The notes below the pieces were generated by a model. It was not told the origin of the DNA, did not search any database, and worked only from the letters and a program-made list of their open reading frames with translations. Made by a program: the position numbers and the translations under genes. A stretch of 64,000 nt of DNA from Ga0077527 sp964531455 (lineage in GTDB: Bacteria; Pseudomonadota; Gammaproteobacteria; Burkholderiales; SG8-41), in the NCBI GenBank assembly GCA_964531455.1, contig CAZHFZ010000010.1, positions 1 to 64,000 of the forward strand, given 5' to 3'. Position 1 is the stretch's first letter. Every line of letters starts with the position of its first letter. Shown here piece by piece: positions 32,149 to 39,239 of this stretch.

Positions 32149-33855
32149 ATGGGTCGTCCTGAAAAAATCCGGCTGGGTGAAATCCTTGTCCAGCAGAAGC
32201 TGCTCACCGAAGAGCAGCTGAAAGCGGCCCTTGATGAGCAGAAAAAAACCGGACGGCGTCTGGGCCGGGTTTTCATCGAGCGCGGCTTCATTACCGAAGA
32301 GCAGATTTCCAAGGCTCTTGCGCGCCAACTCGGCGCCGATTACATCGACCTCAAGCACTACAACATCAAGCGTGATGTGGTCGCCCGCCTGCCCGAAACG
32401 CAGGCGCGCCGTTATCGCGCGATGGTGCTGCAAGATCGCGGCACGGCCTACCTTGTCGGCATGGCCGATCCCTCCGATCTCGCGGCCTATGACGAAATTG
32501 CGCGCATTCTCAAGCGCGACATCGAGCTGGCGGTGGTCACCGAGACCGAACTGCTGCGCACCATCGACCGCAGCTATCGGCGTACCGAGGAAATCACCGG
32601 GCTCGCACAGGAGCTGCAGGCCGAAATCGGCGACTCCGGCGCAGTGGATTTCGGTGCGCTCTCGACAACACCGGGGCTTGAGGAAGCGCCGGTCGTCAAA
32701 TTGCTGCAGACCGTGTTTGAGGATGCCACCCAGGCGCGCGCTTCCGACATTCACATCGAGCCGCAGGAGCGGCGTCTGCAGATCCGTTTCCGCATCGACG
32801 GCCTGCTGCACCTGCAAACTGAAGCCGACAGCAAGATTGCCTCGGCAGTGGTGCTGCGGCTGAAGCTGATGTCCGGGCTCGACATTGCCGAGAAGCGCAT
32901 GCCGCAGGACGGACGTTTCAACGTCAAGGTGCGCAATGCGGCTGTCGATGTGCGGATATCGACGATGCCCACGCAGTACGGCGAATCGGTGGTGATGCGC
33001 CTGCTCAATCAAGGCAGCGGCATACTCGGACTTGAAAACATCGGCATGCCTGAAGCCATGCTCGACAAGGTGCGCGAGGTGATCCACCGCCCCAGCGGCA
33101 TGGTGCTGGTCACCGGCCCCACCGGCAGCGGCAAGACCACCACGCTGTACGCCGCCCTCAATGAGCTGAACACCGCCGAACGCAAAATCATTACCGTTGA
33201 AGACCCGGTCGAATATCGCCTGCCCGGCATCAACCAGGTGCAGGTCAATGAAAAAATAGAACTGACATTTGATCGCGTGCTCCGCTCCGCGTTGCGTCAG
33301 GATCCGGACGTCGTGCTGGTGGGCGAAATGCGCGACGAGAATACGGTTGAAACCGGCCTGCGCGCGTCAATGACCGGCCACATGGTGTTTTCCACACTGC
33401 ACACCAACGATGCGGTCAGCACACCGATTCGCCTGCTCGACATGGGGGCACCGCGTTACATGGTCGCGCTTTCGCTGCAACTGGTCATCGCTCAGCGCCT
33501 GCTGCGCGTGATCTGTGAAAGCTGCATTGAAGACTACGAACCGCTGCCGTCCGAGCATGAATGGCTGCGCAGCGAACTCGGCGACAGCGTTGATCAATAC
33601 CGCTTCAAGCGGGGTCGCGGCTGTTCACACTGCAACGGCACGGGCTTTGTCGGACGCACGGGCGTGTACGAAATGCTGGAAATGACCAAGTCTGTGGTCG
33701 AAGCCGCCAACCAGGACGATGTACAGCAGTTCATGAAGATTGCCCGCGCGCAGATCGGCCGGGAGACATTGCGCCACCACGCCGCCGAGCTTGCGGCCAG
33801 CGGCCGCACCACGCCCAACGAGGCGATGCGCATCAGCAGCCAGCTCGACGAGTAA
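32149..33855 (+). CDS. mshE: MSHA pilus assembly ATPase
   Basis: 568-residue GspE/PilB-family ATPase that powers pilus extension at the cytoplasmic face. Two tandem MshEN motifs open the protein: RLGEILVQQKLLTEEQLKAA from residue 8 and RLGRVFIERGFITEEQISKA from residue 37, the pattern that binds cyclic di-GMP in MshE. The ATPase core has Walker A GPTGSGKTTT, the Asp box, Walker B DVVLVGEMRD, the His box STLHTNDA and a zinc tetracysteine (CESC, CSHCNGTG). ATG 32149 is chosen over an upstream in-frame start at 32095 outside the family. It is followed by mshG after 5 bp. Confidence 0.93.
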   Translation: MGRPEKIRLGEILVQQKLLTEEQLKAALDEQKKTGRRLGRVFIERGFITEEQISKALARQLGADYIDLKHYNIKRDVVARLPETQARRYRAMVLQDRGTAYLVGMADPSDLAAYDEIARILKRDIELAVVTETELLRTIDRSYRRTEEITGLAQELQAEIGDSGAVDFGALSTTPGLEEAPVVKLLQTVFEDATQARASDIHIEPQERRLQIRFRIDGLLHLQTEADSKIASAVVLRLKLMSGLDIAEKRMPQDGRFNVKVRNAAVDVRISTMPTQYGESVVMRLLNQGSGILGLENIGMPEAMLDKVREVIHRPSGMVLVTGPTGSGKTTTLYAALNELNTAERKIITVEDPVEYRLPGINQVQVNEKIELTFDRVLRSALRQDPDVVLVGEMRDENTVETGLRASMTGHMVFSTLHTNDAVSTPIRLLDMGAPRYMVALSLQLVIAQRLLRVICESCIEDYEPLPSEHEWLRSELGDSVDQYRFKRGRGCSHCNGTGFVGRTGVYEMLEMTKSVVEAANQDDVQQFMKIARAQIGRETLRHHAAELAASGRTTPNEAMRISSQLDE

Positions 33856-33860
33856 GCGCC

Positions 33861-35090
33861 GTGCCTTTTTTTACCTACAAGGGACGCGATGGCCGGGGTG
33901 AGGCGGTGCAAGGCGTGCTGGAGGGTGCGGACAGCGGCGCCGTGGCGGGACAGCTGTTTGGTTCCGGCATCGTGCCGCTCGAAATCACACCATCGGCGCC
34001 GCCGCGTGAAAAAAACGAATTTCTCGACAAACTCTTCAACAAGGGCAAGGTCAGCCATACCGACGTGTTGCTCTACAGCCGCCAGATGTTCACGCTGCTC
34101 AAGGCCGGTGTGCCGATCATGGGTGCGTTGAAGGGGCTGGAAGATTCCACCGACAACAAGCGTTTTGCGGAAGTTGTGCGTGACGTTCGCGAGAGCCTCG
34201 ACACCGGCCGCGAAATGTCAGCATCGCTGGCGCGCCATCCGGATGTGTTTTCGCAGTTTTATACGTCGATGGTCAGCGTGGGCGAGCAGACCGGGCGGCT
34301 GGAGGAGGTGTTTCTGCGGCTGTTCGAACACCTTGAGTTCGAGAAATTCATGCGCGAACAGATCAAGGCCGCCCTGCGCTACCCGTCGTTCGTGATTGCG
34401 ACCATGGGTGTTGCCATCGTTGTCATCAATATTTTCGTCATCCCCGCGTTCGCCAAGGTCTACCAAGGGTTCAAGACCGAGTTGCCGCTGATGACCAAGG
34501 TACTGATCGGCTTTTCGAATTTCATGGCCGACAACTGGTATTTCATACTTGCTGCATTCATAGGTCTGGTATTTGCATTCCGGGCATGGACCGCCAGTGC
34601 CCGGGGTCGCATGCAGTGGGATCACATCAAGCTGCGCATTCCCATCGCCGGTCCGATAGTGCTGAAAGCGACGCTGGCGCGGTTTGCGCGGAGTTTCTCG
34701 ATGGCCTTCCGCAGTGGCGTACCGGTGACCAGTGCGCTGGCCATGGTTGCCGGCACCGTCGACAACGTGTTTGTGGCCGAGCGCATCAATCGCATGCGCG
34801 AGGGCGTCGAACGTGGCGAATCAATACTGCGCACCGCGCGCGACGCCAAAGTGTTCACCCCGGTGGTGCTGCAGATGATCGCGGTGGGCGAGGAATCCGG
34901 CGCACTGGACGACCTGACCTCGGAAATCGCCGACCTGTATCAGCGCGAAGTCGAATATGAAATCAAGAACCTCAGTGCGCAGATCGAACCCATCCTGATT
35001 GTCGCGCTGGGCATCATGGTGCTGATCCTTGCGCTCGGTGTGTTCCTGCCGATCTGGGATCTCGGCAATGCGGCTCTCGGCAAGAAATAG
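33861..35090 (+). CDS. mshG: MSHA pilus inner-membrane platform protein
   Basis: 409-residue GspF/PilC-family protein that anchors the assembly ATPase and moves pilins into the fibre. It has two T2SSF helical domains (about 68-190 and 272-395), each with the SGVPI-type turn (KAGVPIMGALKGL and RSGVPVTSALAMV) and a GE(Q/E)SG motif (VGEQTGRLEE, VGEESGALDD), plus three hydrophobic membrane helices. GTG start. It lies tightly between mshE and mshF, with 4 bp before the latter. Confidence 0.93.
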   Translation: MPFFTYKGRDGRGEAVQGVLEGADSGAVAGQLFGSGIVPLEITPSAPPREKNEFLDKLFNKGKVSHTDVLLYSRQMFTLLKAGVPIMGALKGLEDSTDNKRFAEVVRDVRESLDTGREMSASLARHPDVFSQFYTSMVSVGEQTGRLEEVFLRLFEHLEFEKFMREQIKAALRYPSFVIATMGVAIVVINIFVIPAFAKVYQGFKTELPLMTKVLIGFSNFMADNWYFILAAFIGLVFAFRAWTASARGRMQWDHIKLRIPIAGPIVLKATLARFARSFSMAFRSGVPVTSALAMVAGTVDNVFVAERINRMREGVERGESILRTARDAKVFTPVVLQMIAVGEESGALDDLTSEIADLYQREVEYEIKNLSAQIEPILIVALGIMVLILALGVFLPIWDLGNAALGKK

Positions 35091-35094
35091 GGGG

Positions 35095-35598
35095 ATGATC
35101 CGCAGCGCGCGCGGCTTTTCCCTGCTGGAACTGTCTGTGGTTGTCGCAGTGTGGGCTGTTCTGTTCGGTGTTTTTCTGGAACGCCTCACTTATTACCAGG
35201 AGGCTGCTGAACACGCACGCTTCGAATCCGAACTGCAGTCTTTTAAAACCGGTTTGCAGTTGCGCATGGCGGAACTGATTTCGACGAACCGGGAACGCGA
35301 GTTGCGGCAGATGGAAACTGACAACCCCTTGCTTTGGTTGGGTCAGGCGCCCGCGACTTATTCCGGTGAGTACCCGAGCAACCCCGAGCCTGGCAATTGG
35401 TACTATGATTCAATGACCCGTGAACTGGTCTATGTGCCTAATTTGAAACGATTTCTGAAAATCAGTGAGTTCCGTCGACCTGTTCAGTTACGGTTTCGGG
35501 TCAAGATCAGCTATCAGCCGGTGTATGCGCCGGGCGGGCAAATCAGCGGTGTCGCCGGAATCGGACTGGAAGCATCAACACTTTATCAATGGTTGTGA
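35095..35598 (+). CDS. mshF: MshF-like prepilin-type protein
   Basis: 167-residue protein with a 7-residue leader and type III signal (RG/FSLLELSVVVAV), with Glu at +5 for prepilin peptidase and assembly. The mature part is mainly hydrophilic with a periplasmic domain containing WYYDSMTRELVYVPN. Position directly after mshG matches MshF of known MSHA loci; sequence resemblance is confined to the N terminus, so the symbol rests on order. The start at 35095 follows GGGG after the mshG stop. Confidence 0.75.
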   Translation: MIRSARGFSLLELSVVVAVWAVLFGVFLERLTYYQEAAEHARFESELQSFKTGLQLRMAELISTNRERELRQMETDNPLLWLGQAPATYSGEYPSNPEPGNWYYDSMTRELVYVPNLKRFLKISEFRRPVQLRFRVKISYQPVYAPGGQISGVAGIGLEASTLYQWL

Positions 35599-35625
35599 AT
35601 ACAATTTCCAGTATGCGCGGTCCAT

Positions 35626-35650
35626 ATTTCCTGTATTATCAATAACATGC
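35626..35650 (+). repeat. 25-bp pilus-locus element, copy 2
   Basis: Second copy of the element at 32057-32081, 21 of 25 bases identical, including an exact 14-base TATCAATAACATGC. It lies in the AT-rich 78 bp between mshF and the first pilin. Its last bases overlap an in-frame ATG at 35647, which argues that the true pilin start is the later ATG at 35677. Confidence 0.65.
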
Positions 35651-35676
35651 ATTCCATTTCGCGTGACAAAAATCAC

Positions 35677-36159
35677 ATGTCCAATTCCCGTCGCGTTTCC
35701 GGTTTTACATTGATTGAGTTGATTGTCGTCATCATCCTCCTTTCAATTCTTGCCGCAACAGCACTGCCACGCTTCGCCAACCTGCAGGTGCAGGCGCGTA
35801 TCGCCAAGCTGAATGGTGCGCTGGGCGCGGTGAAAGGCGCTTCTGCATTGGCCCACGCGGCCTGCCTTGCGTCGACCCCGCAGTGCAGCGCGACGCTGTT
35901 GATGGAAGGCGTCAATGTCACCATGGTCAATACCTATCCGACCGCAGATGCGGCGGGTATTGTCACCGCAGCGGGTTTGAATGTAGGCCCTACCTCGGCT
36001 GATGGTTACAACATTCAGGGTGGAGGTGCTGCAGCCGGTACTCCGGTGACTGTAATGGTGCTGGGTAATGATCCGCCCAACTGCAGCTTTACTTACACAT
36101 CGCCGGTTGCGGCCAGTCAATCGCCGGTATTTGGAATTCTGGTAACGTCGGGCTGTTAG
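35677..36159 (+). CDS. mshB: MSHA-type pilin, MshB position
   Basis: 160-residue type IV prepilin: leader of 9 residues, cleavage G/FTLIELIVVIILLSILAA, Glu at +5 and a hydrophobic helix followed by ALPRFANLQVQARIAKLNGA, the MshA/MshB signature. The C-terminal globular part has cysteine pairs (CLASTPQC, and NCSF with the final SGC) that probably form disulfides. By order (F-B-A) this is mshB, the minor pilin. An ATG at 35647 would lengthen the leader to 19; I prefer 35677, though the ribosome site is weak at both. Confidence 0.82.
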   Translation: MSNSRRVSGFTLIELIVVIILLSILAATALPRFANLQVQARIAKLNGALGAVKGASALAHAACLASTPQCSATLLMEGVNVTMVNTYPTADAAGIVTAAGLNVGPTSADGYNIQGGGAAAGTPVTVMVLGNDPPNCSFTYTSPVAASQSPVFGILVTSGC

Positions 36160-36209
36160 CCCGGTACTTTTTGCAGCAGCGCATTTCGGTTTTGCTTAAG
36201 GAGGTCTCA

Positions 36210-36659
36210 ATGAAACGGCAACAGGGTTTTACGATTATCGAATTGATCGTGGTTATCGTCGTGCTGGGTATTCTGGCAGCGACTGCGATTCCGCGTTTTG
36301 CCAATGTCGGCGTCGAGGCGCGCATTGCGTCGATGCGCGGCGTTGAGGGCAGCATGAATTCGGCGAAGGAAATCGTGCGTGCCAAATGGTATGCCGCGGG
36401 CTCGGCTACTCTGGCAACGGTGACTGCCGCTGACGGCACAAGTATCGGAGTACAGACAACGCCTGCGGCCCGTGCGGGTTATCCGACGGCTCAGGGTATG
36501 GATGATGCTTTGAATGTCGGCGGCGGGATTGATTGCACTGTCGCTGCTGGTGTGACGACTTGCATCCCGCAAGGTTTTGCAGCTTGCACCGTGACCTACA
36601 CCGAAGCCACGGCACTCGTAGATGCTGGTGCGCTGAACGCGACCAACTGCGGCGGCTGA
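36210..36659 (+). CDS. mshA: MSHA major pilin
   Basis: 149-residue prepilin with a 6-residue leader (MKRQQG) and FTIIELIVVIVVLGILAATA, then IPRFANVGVEARIASMRGV. The C-terminal domain is Ala/Thr/Gly-rich with four cysteines (DCTV, TCIP, ACTV and the terminal NCGG). A near-perfect AAGGAGG at 36198-36204 and an intrinsic terminator right after the gene point to high expression, as expected for the major subunit. Ser/Thr richness would suit O-glycosylation by the PglL-like enzyme upstream. Confidence 0.87.
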   Translation: MKRQQGFTIIELIVVIVVLGILAATAIPRFANVGVEARIASMRGVEGSMNSAKEIVRAKWYAAGSATLATVTAADGTSIGVQTTPAARAGYPTAQGMDDALNVGGGIDCTVAAGVTTCIPQGFAACTVTYTEATALVDAGALNATNCGG

Positions 36660-36702
36660 TCGTAACAGCGCAACCGGCCCGCATCCGCGGGTGACAGCGC
36701 AG

Positions 36703-36743
36703 CGGGTGAGGGTGGCGATGAGCGACCTTCACCCGTTTTTATT
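36703..36743 (+). terminator. Intrinsic terminator after the major pilin
   Basis: CGGGTGA (36703-36709) pairs with TCACCCG (36729-36735), extended inside by GGT/ACC, and is followed by TTTTTATTT. It sits 43 bp after mshA and 18 bp before mshC, so it probably reduces transcription of the minor-pilin genes relative to mshA. Confidence 0.8.
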
Positions 36744-36752
36744 TGTGGTGCC

Positions 36753-37214
36753 ATGACATACGCCAACCGCCAATGTAAACGAGGGTTCACGACCATTGAA
36801 TTGGTCGTGACCATTGTTATGATCGGCACGCTGGCCGCATTGGCGGTACCGCGGTTCATCGGTCGGGACAGCTTCGACTCGCGCGGGTTTTACGATAAAT
36901 CCGCTGCGATCGTCCGCCTAGCGCAAAAGACGGCTGTGGCCTGGCGCCGCAACGTGTTTGTCTGCGTGACGGCGACGCAGGTGACTGCAGGTACTGCCGT
37001 GGGTTGCGGCACGCCGCTGACCAATCCCGTCGGCGGTGGCGCTGCCACTGAAACGGCGCCTTCAGGTGTCACGCTGAATACAGTGACCTTCAGCTTCGAC
37101 CGTCTTGGACGTCCGAGCGCGGCCGCGACCATCACGTTTTCCACCACGATTTCCGGCGACATCACGCGCCAGATCAGCGTTGCAGCAGAGACCGGTTATG
37201 TCGCCGCAAACTGA
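36753..37214 (+). CDS. mshC: MshC-like minor prepilin
   Basis: 153-residue pseudopilin with leader MTYANRQCKRG, then FTTIELVVTIVMIGTLAALAVPRF, Glu at +5. The globular part has two cysteines (VCVT, GCGT) and ends in a beta-rich segment. Position after mshA and before mshD fits MshC, a tip or initiation component of the pilus. It overlaps mshD by 17 bp. Confidence 0.82.
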   Translation: MTYANRQCKRGFTTIELVVTIVMIGTLAALAVPRFIGRDSFDSRGFYDKSAAIVRLAQKTAVAWRRNVFVCVTATQVTAGTAVGCGTPLTNPVGGGAATETAPSGVTLNTVTFSFDRLGRPSAAATITFSTTISGDITRQISVAAETGYVAAN

Positions 37215-37803
37215 GCACCAGTCGCTATGGTCGCGGTGCCGCCAGTGCGGCGCGTCACTCGTTGAGTTGATCATGTTTATCGTGGTGATCGGTGCGGGGT
37301 TGGCCGGGATTATCGGCATATGGCAAACCACCGCGCAGGGCAGCGCCGATCCGCTGATCCAGAAACAGGCATTGGCCATCGCGGAGGCTTATCTTGAAGA
37401 AGCACTGGCCATGCCGTTTACCTATTGCGATCCCAATGATGCCAATGCAGCGACGGCAACATCGGCGGCGCTGGGCATCGTGCCCACGCTTTGCGCAACG
37501 ACACTGGAGAGCATCGGTCCCGAAGCCGGTGAAACGCGCGGCAGTGCGACGACGCCGTTCGACAACGTCAATGATTACAACGGGCTGGCCGGCGTGCCGG
37601 CGTCGATTGAAGGCCTGGCGACTGCGGGGCTGGGCGCGTACCAGGTGTCGGTAGCCGTGGTCGGGCAAAACCTTGTGGCCACCACGGCCACCGTTGCCGC
37701 GGCTGCAAGCCAGCGTGTTACGGTCACGGTGACCGGCCCCGCCAATATCACGGTCAGGCTGGACGGGTATCGCACACGTTATGCGCCGAATGCGCTGCCC
37801 TGA
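37198..37803 (+). CDS. mshD: MshD-like minor prepilin
   Basis: 201-residue protein with an 18-residue leader ending RCRQCG and mature start ASLVELIMFIVVIGAGLAGII. Residue +1 is alanine instead of phenylalanine, but Glu +5 is kept. The periplasmic part includes LIQKQALAIAEAYLEEALA, typical of MshD. The start overlaps the end of mshC; longer open frame upstream to 37105 has no pilin sequence. It forms a minor-pilin set with mshC, mshO and mshP. Confidence 0.82.
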   Translation: MSPQTEHQSLWSRCRQCGASLVELIMFIVVIGAGLAGIIGIWQTTAQGSADPLIQKQALAIAEAYLEEALAMPFTYCDPNDANAATATSAALGIVPTLCATTLESIGPEAGETRGSATTPFDNVNDYNGLAGVPASIEGLATAGLGAYQVSVAVVGQNLVATTATVAAAASQRVTVTVTGPANITVRLDGYRTRYAPNALP

Positions 37804-37807
37804 ACCC

Positions 37808-38638
37808 ATGCCGCATTTTCCCCTGAACCCGCAACGCGGCGTCACGCTCATTGAGCTGGTGATGGTGATCGTGGTCACCGGCATCATCGCTGCCGGGGTT
37901 GCGGTTTTTATCCAGCGCCCGGTTGAAGGCTATATCGATGCCGGCCGGCGTGCCACGCTGACCGACGAGGCGGACACTGCTCTGCGCCGCATCACCCGGG
38001 ATTTGCGCACGGCCCTGCCCAACAGCGTGCGTGTTGATCCCAGCGGCAGGTTCATCGAATTCATCGAGACGGTCGGTGGCGGACGTTACCGCGCCGAGCT
38101 CGACAGTATCGGCGGTGGCCAGATACTTGATTTCACGGCGGCGGATACTACTTTTGATGTCCTCGGTCCGGTGCCGCCGCTCAGCGCCGGCAATCATATT
38201 GTTGTCTACAATCTGTTCAGCACCGGCACGGTATCGAACGCCTATCAGGGCAGCAACCGCGCCTCGTTTGTCAGTGTGGCTGCGCCGACCATCACGATTG
38301 CGCCGGTCATCAGTCTGCCGTTTCCGGAACCATCCCTGGCCAAGCGTTTTCACGTGGTCACAGGGCCGGTGACCTACGGCTGTGTCGGCACCCAACTGTT
38401 GCGTTACTCCGGTTATGCCTACAACACCGCACAGGTGGCGCCCCCGGCGGGCGGCAGCAGTGCGGTACTGGCGGCGAATATCGATGCCGCAGCGTGCAAT
38501 TTTGCCTATGCGGAAGGCTCCTTGGGGGAGCGTACTGGCACGGTGTCGATGATTCTGCAAATTAACAGCCTTGCTGCAGGCGGGGCCACCGAGAGGGTGC
38601 GACTGTTCCAGCAGGCGCAGATCAACAACTCGCCATGA
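37808..38638 (+). CDS. mshO: MshO-like minor prepilin
   Basis: 276-residue pseudopilin with an 11-residue leader (MPHFPLNPQRG) and VTLIELVMVIVVTGIIAAGVAVFI. The mature N-terminal helix leads into RRATLTDEADTALRRITRDLRTALPNSVRV, a PulJ/GspJ-like segment seen in MshO. The C-terminal half is beta-rich with two cysteines (TYGCVG, AACNFA). The stop overlaps mshP by ATGA. Confidence 0.82.
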   Translation: MPHFPLNPQRGVTLIELVMVIVVTGIIAAGVAVFIQRPVEGYIDAGRRATLTDEADTALRRITRDLRTALPNSVRVDPSGRFIEFIETVGGGRYRAELDSIGGGQILDFTAADTTFDVLGPVPPLSAGNHIVVYNLFSTGTVSNAYQGSNRASFVSVAAPTITIAPVISLPFPEPSLAKRFHVVTGPVTYGCVGTQLLRYSGYAYNTAQVAPPAGGSSAVLAANIDAAACNFAYAEGSLGERTGTVSMILQINSLAAGGATERVRLFQQAQINNSP

Positions 38639-39150
38639 ACATGCGTTGCATTCCACAACACGTACGCGGCTTCAGCCTGATCACCGCAATTTTTCTGCTG
38701 GTGGTGCTGGCCTCGCTGGGCGCATTCATGGTGATTTTCACCGGGCTCCAGCAAAGCACGGTGCAGGCAGATGTGCTCGGCGTGCGCGCCTATTACGCCG
38801 CGCGCGCTGGGGCCGAGTGGGGGCTGTACCGCACCCTGGATCCCGACAACACCATCGCGCCGGGTCCTGCAGGGTTTGTGACCTGTCCGCAGGCGGCGGG
38901 AACCCTGAATACGATGGGCGGATCGCTGTCGCCGTTTACCGTGGTGGTGACTTGCCAGGTGACAGCGCCGGATCCTACCGAGGGTGCCAAGACCTTGCGC
39001 GTGTTCCAGATCACGGCAACCGCCTGCAACAGCGCGACTTGTCCTGCCGCATCGCCGCCGTCCGGATACGTAGAACGTCAGATTGCCGTCACTGTGGCGA
39101 AATGCAAAGACCCGGCTGCGCCGGCGCCGCGATACGAGTGCGGGTCTTAA
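38635..39150 (+). CDS. mshP: MshP-like pseudopilin without Glu5
   Basis: 171-residue protein starting MNMRCIPQHVRG, then FSLITAIFLLVVLASLGAFMV. The +5 position is threonine, not glutamate, as in GspK/PilX-like tip pseudopilins and MshP. Conserved YYAARAGAEWGLYR follows the helix, and two cysteine pairs sit in the globular region. Loss of Glu5 is expected for the subunit at the very tip, which has no pilin above it to pair with. Start couples to mshO. Confidence 0.82.
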   Translation: MNMRCIPQHVRGFSLITAIFLLVVLASLGAFMVIFTGLQQSTVQADVLGVRAYYAARAGAEWGLYRTLDPDNTIAPGPAGFVTCPQAAGTLNTMGGSLSPFTVVVTCQVTAPDPTEGAKTLRVFQITATACNSATCPAASPPSGYVERQIAVTVAKCKDPAAPAPRYECGS

Positions 39151-39159
39151 ATGTTATTA

Positions 39160-39173
39160 AAATCAATAGGTTA
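39160..39173 (+). repeat. AAATCAAT(A/T)GGTTA element, copy 1 (before mshQ)
   Basis: AAATCAATAGGTTA here and AAATCAATTGGTTA at 43254-43267 match at 13 of 14 bases. The two copies lie in AT-rich DNA upstream of mshQ and of mshI. They share the core ATCAAT with the 25-bp elements before mshE and mshB. Confidence 0.45.
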
Positions 39174-39239
39174 TATTGAATCAGAAGTGGGCGCTGATAC
39201 CAGTGATCGTTTCAGGCGCAAACCTTGCTCGAGCAAGAA

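Noticed and set aside
32038..33087. 349-codon minus-strand open frame opposite mshE
   Set aside because: Shadow of mshE; no domain content.
35673..39150. CRISPR or phage-like repeats in the pilin region
   Set aside because: The similar stretches are the conserved hydrophobic N termini of pilins, not DNA repeats with spacers.
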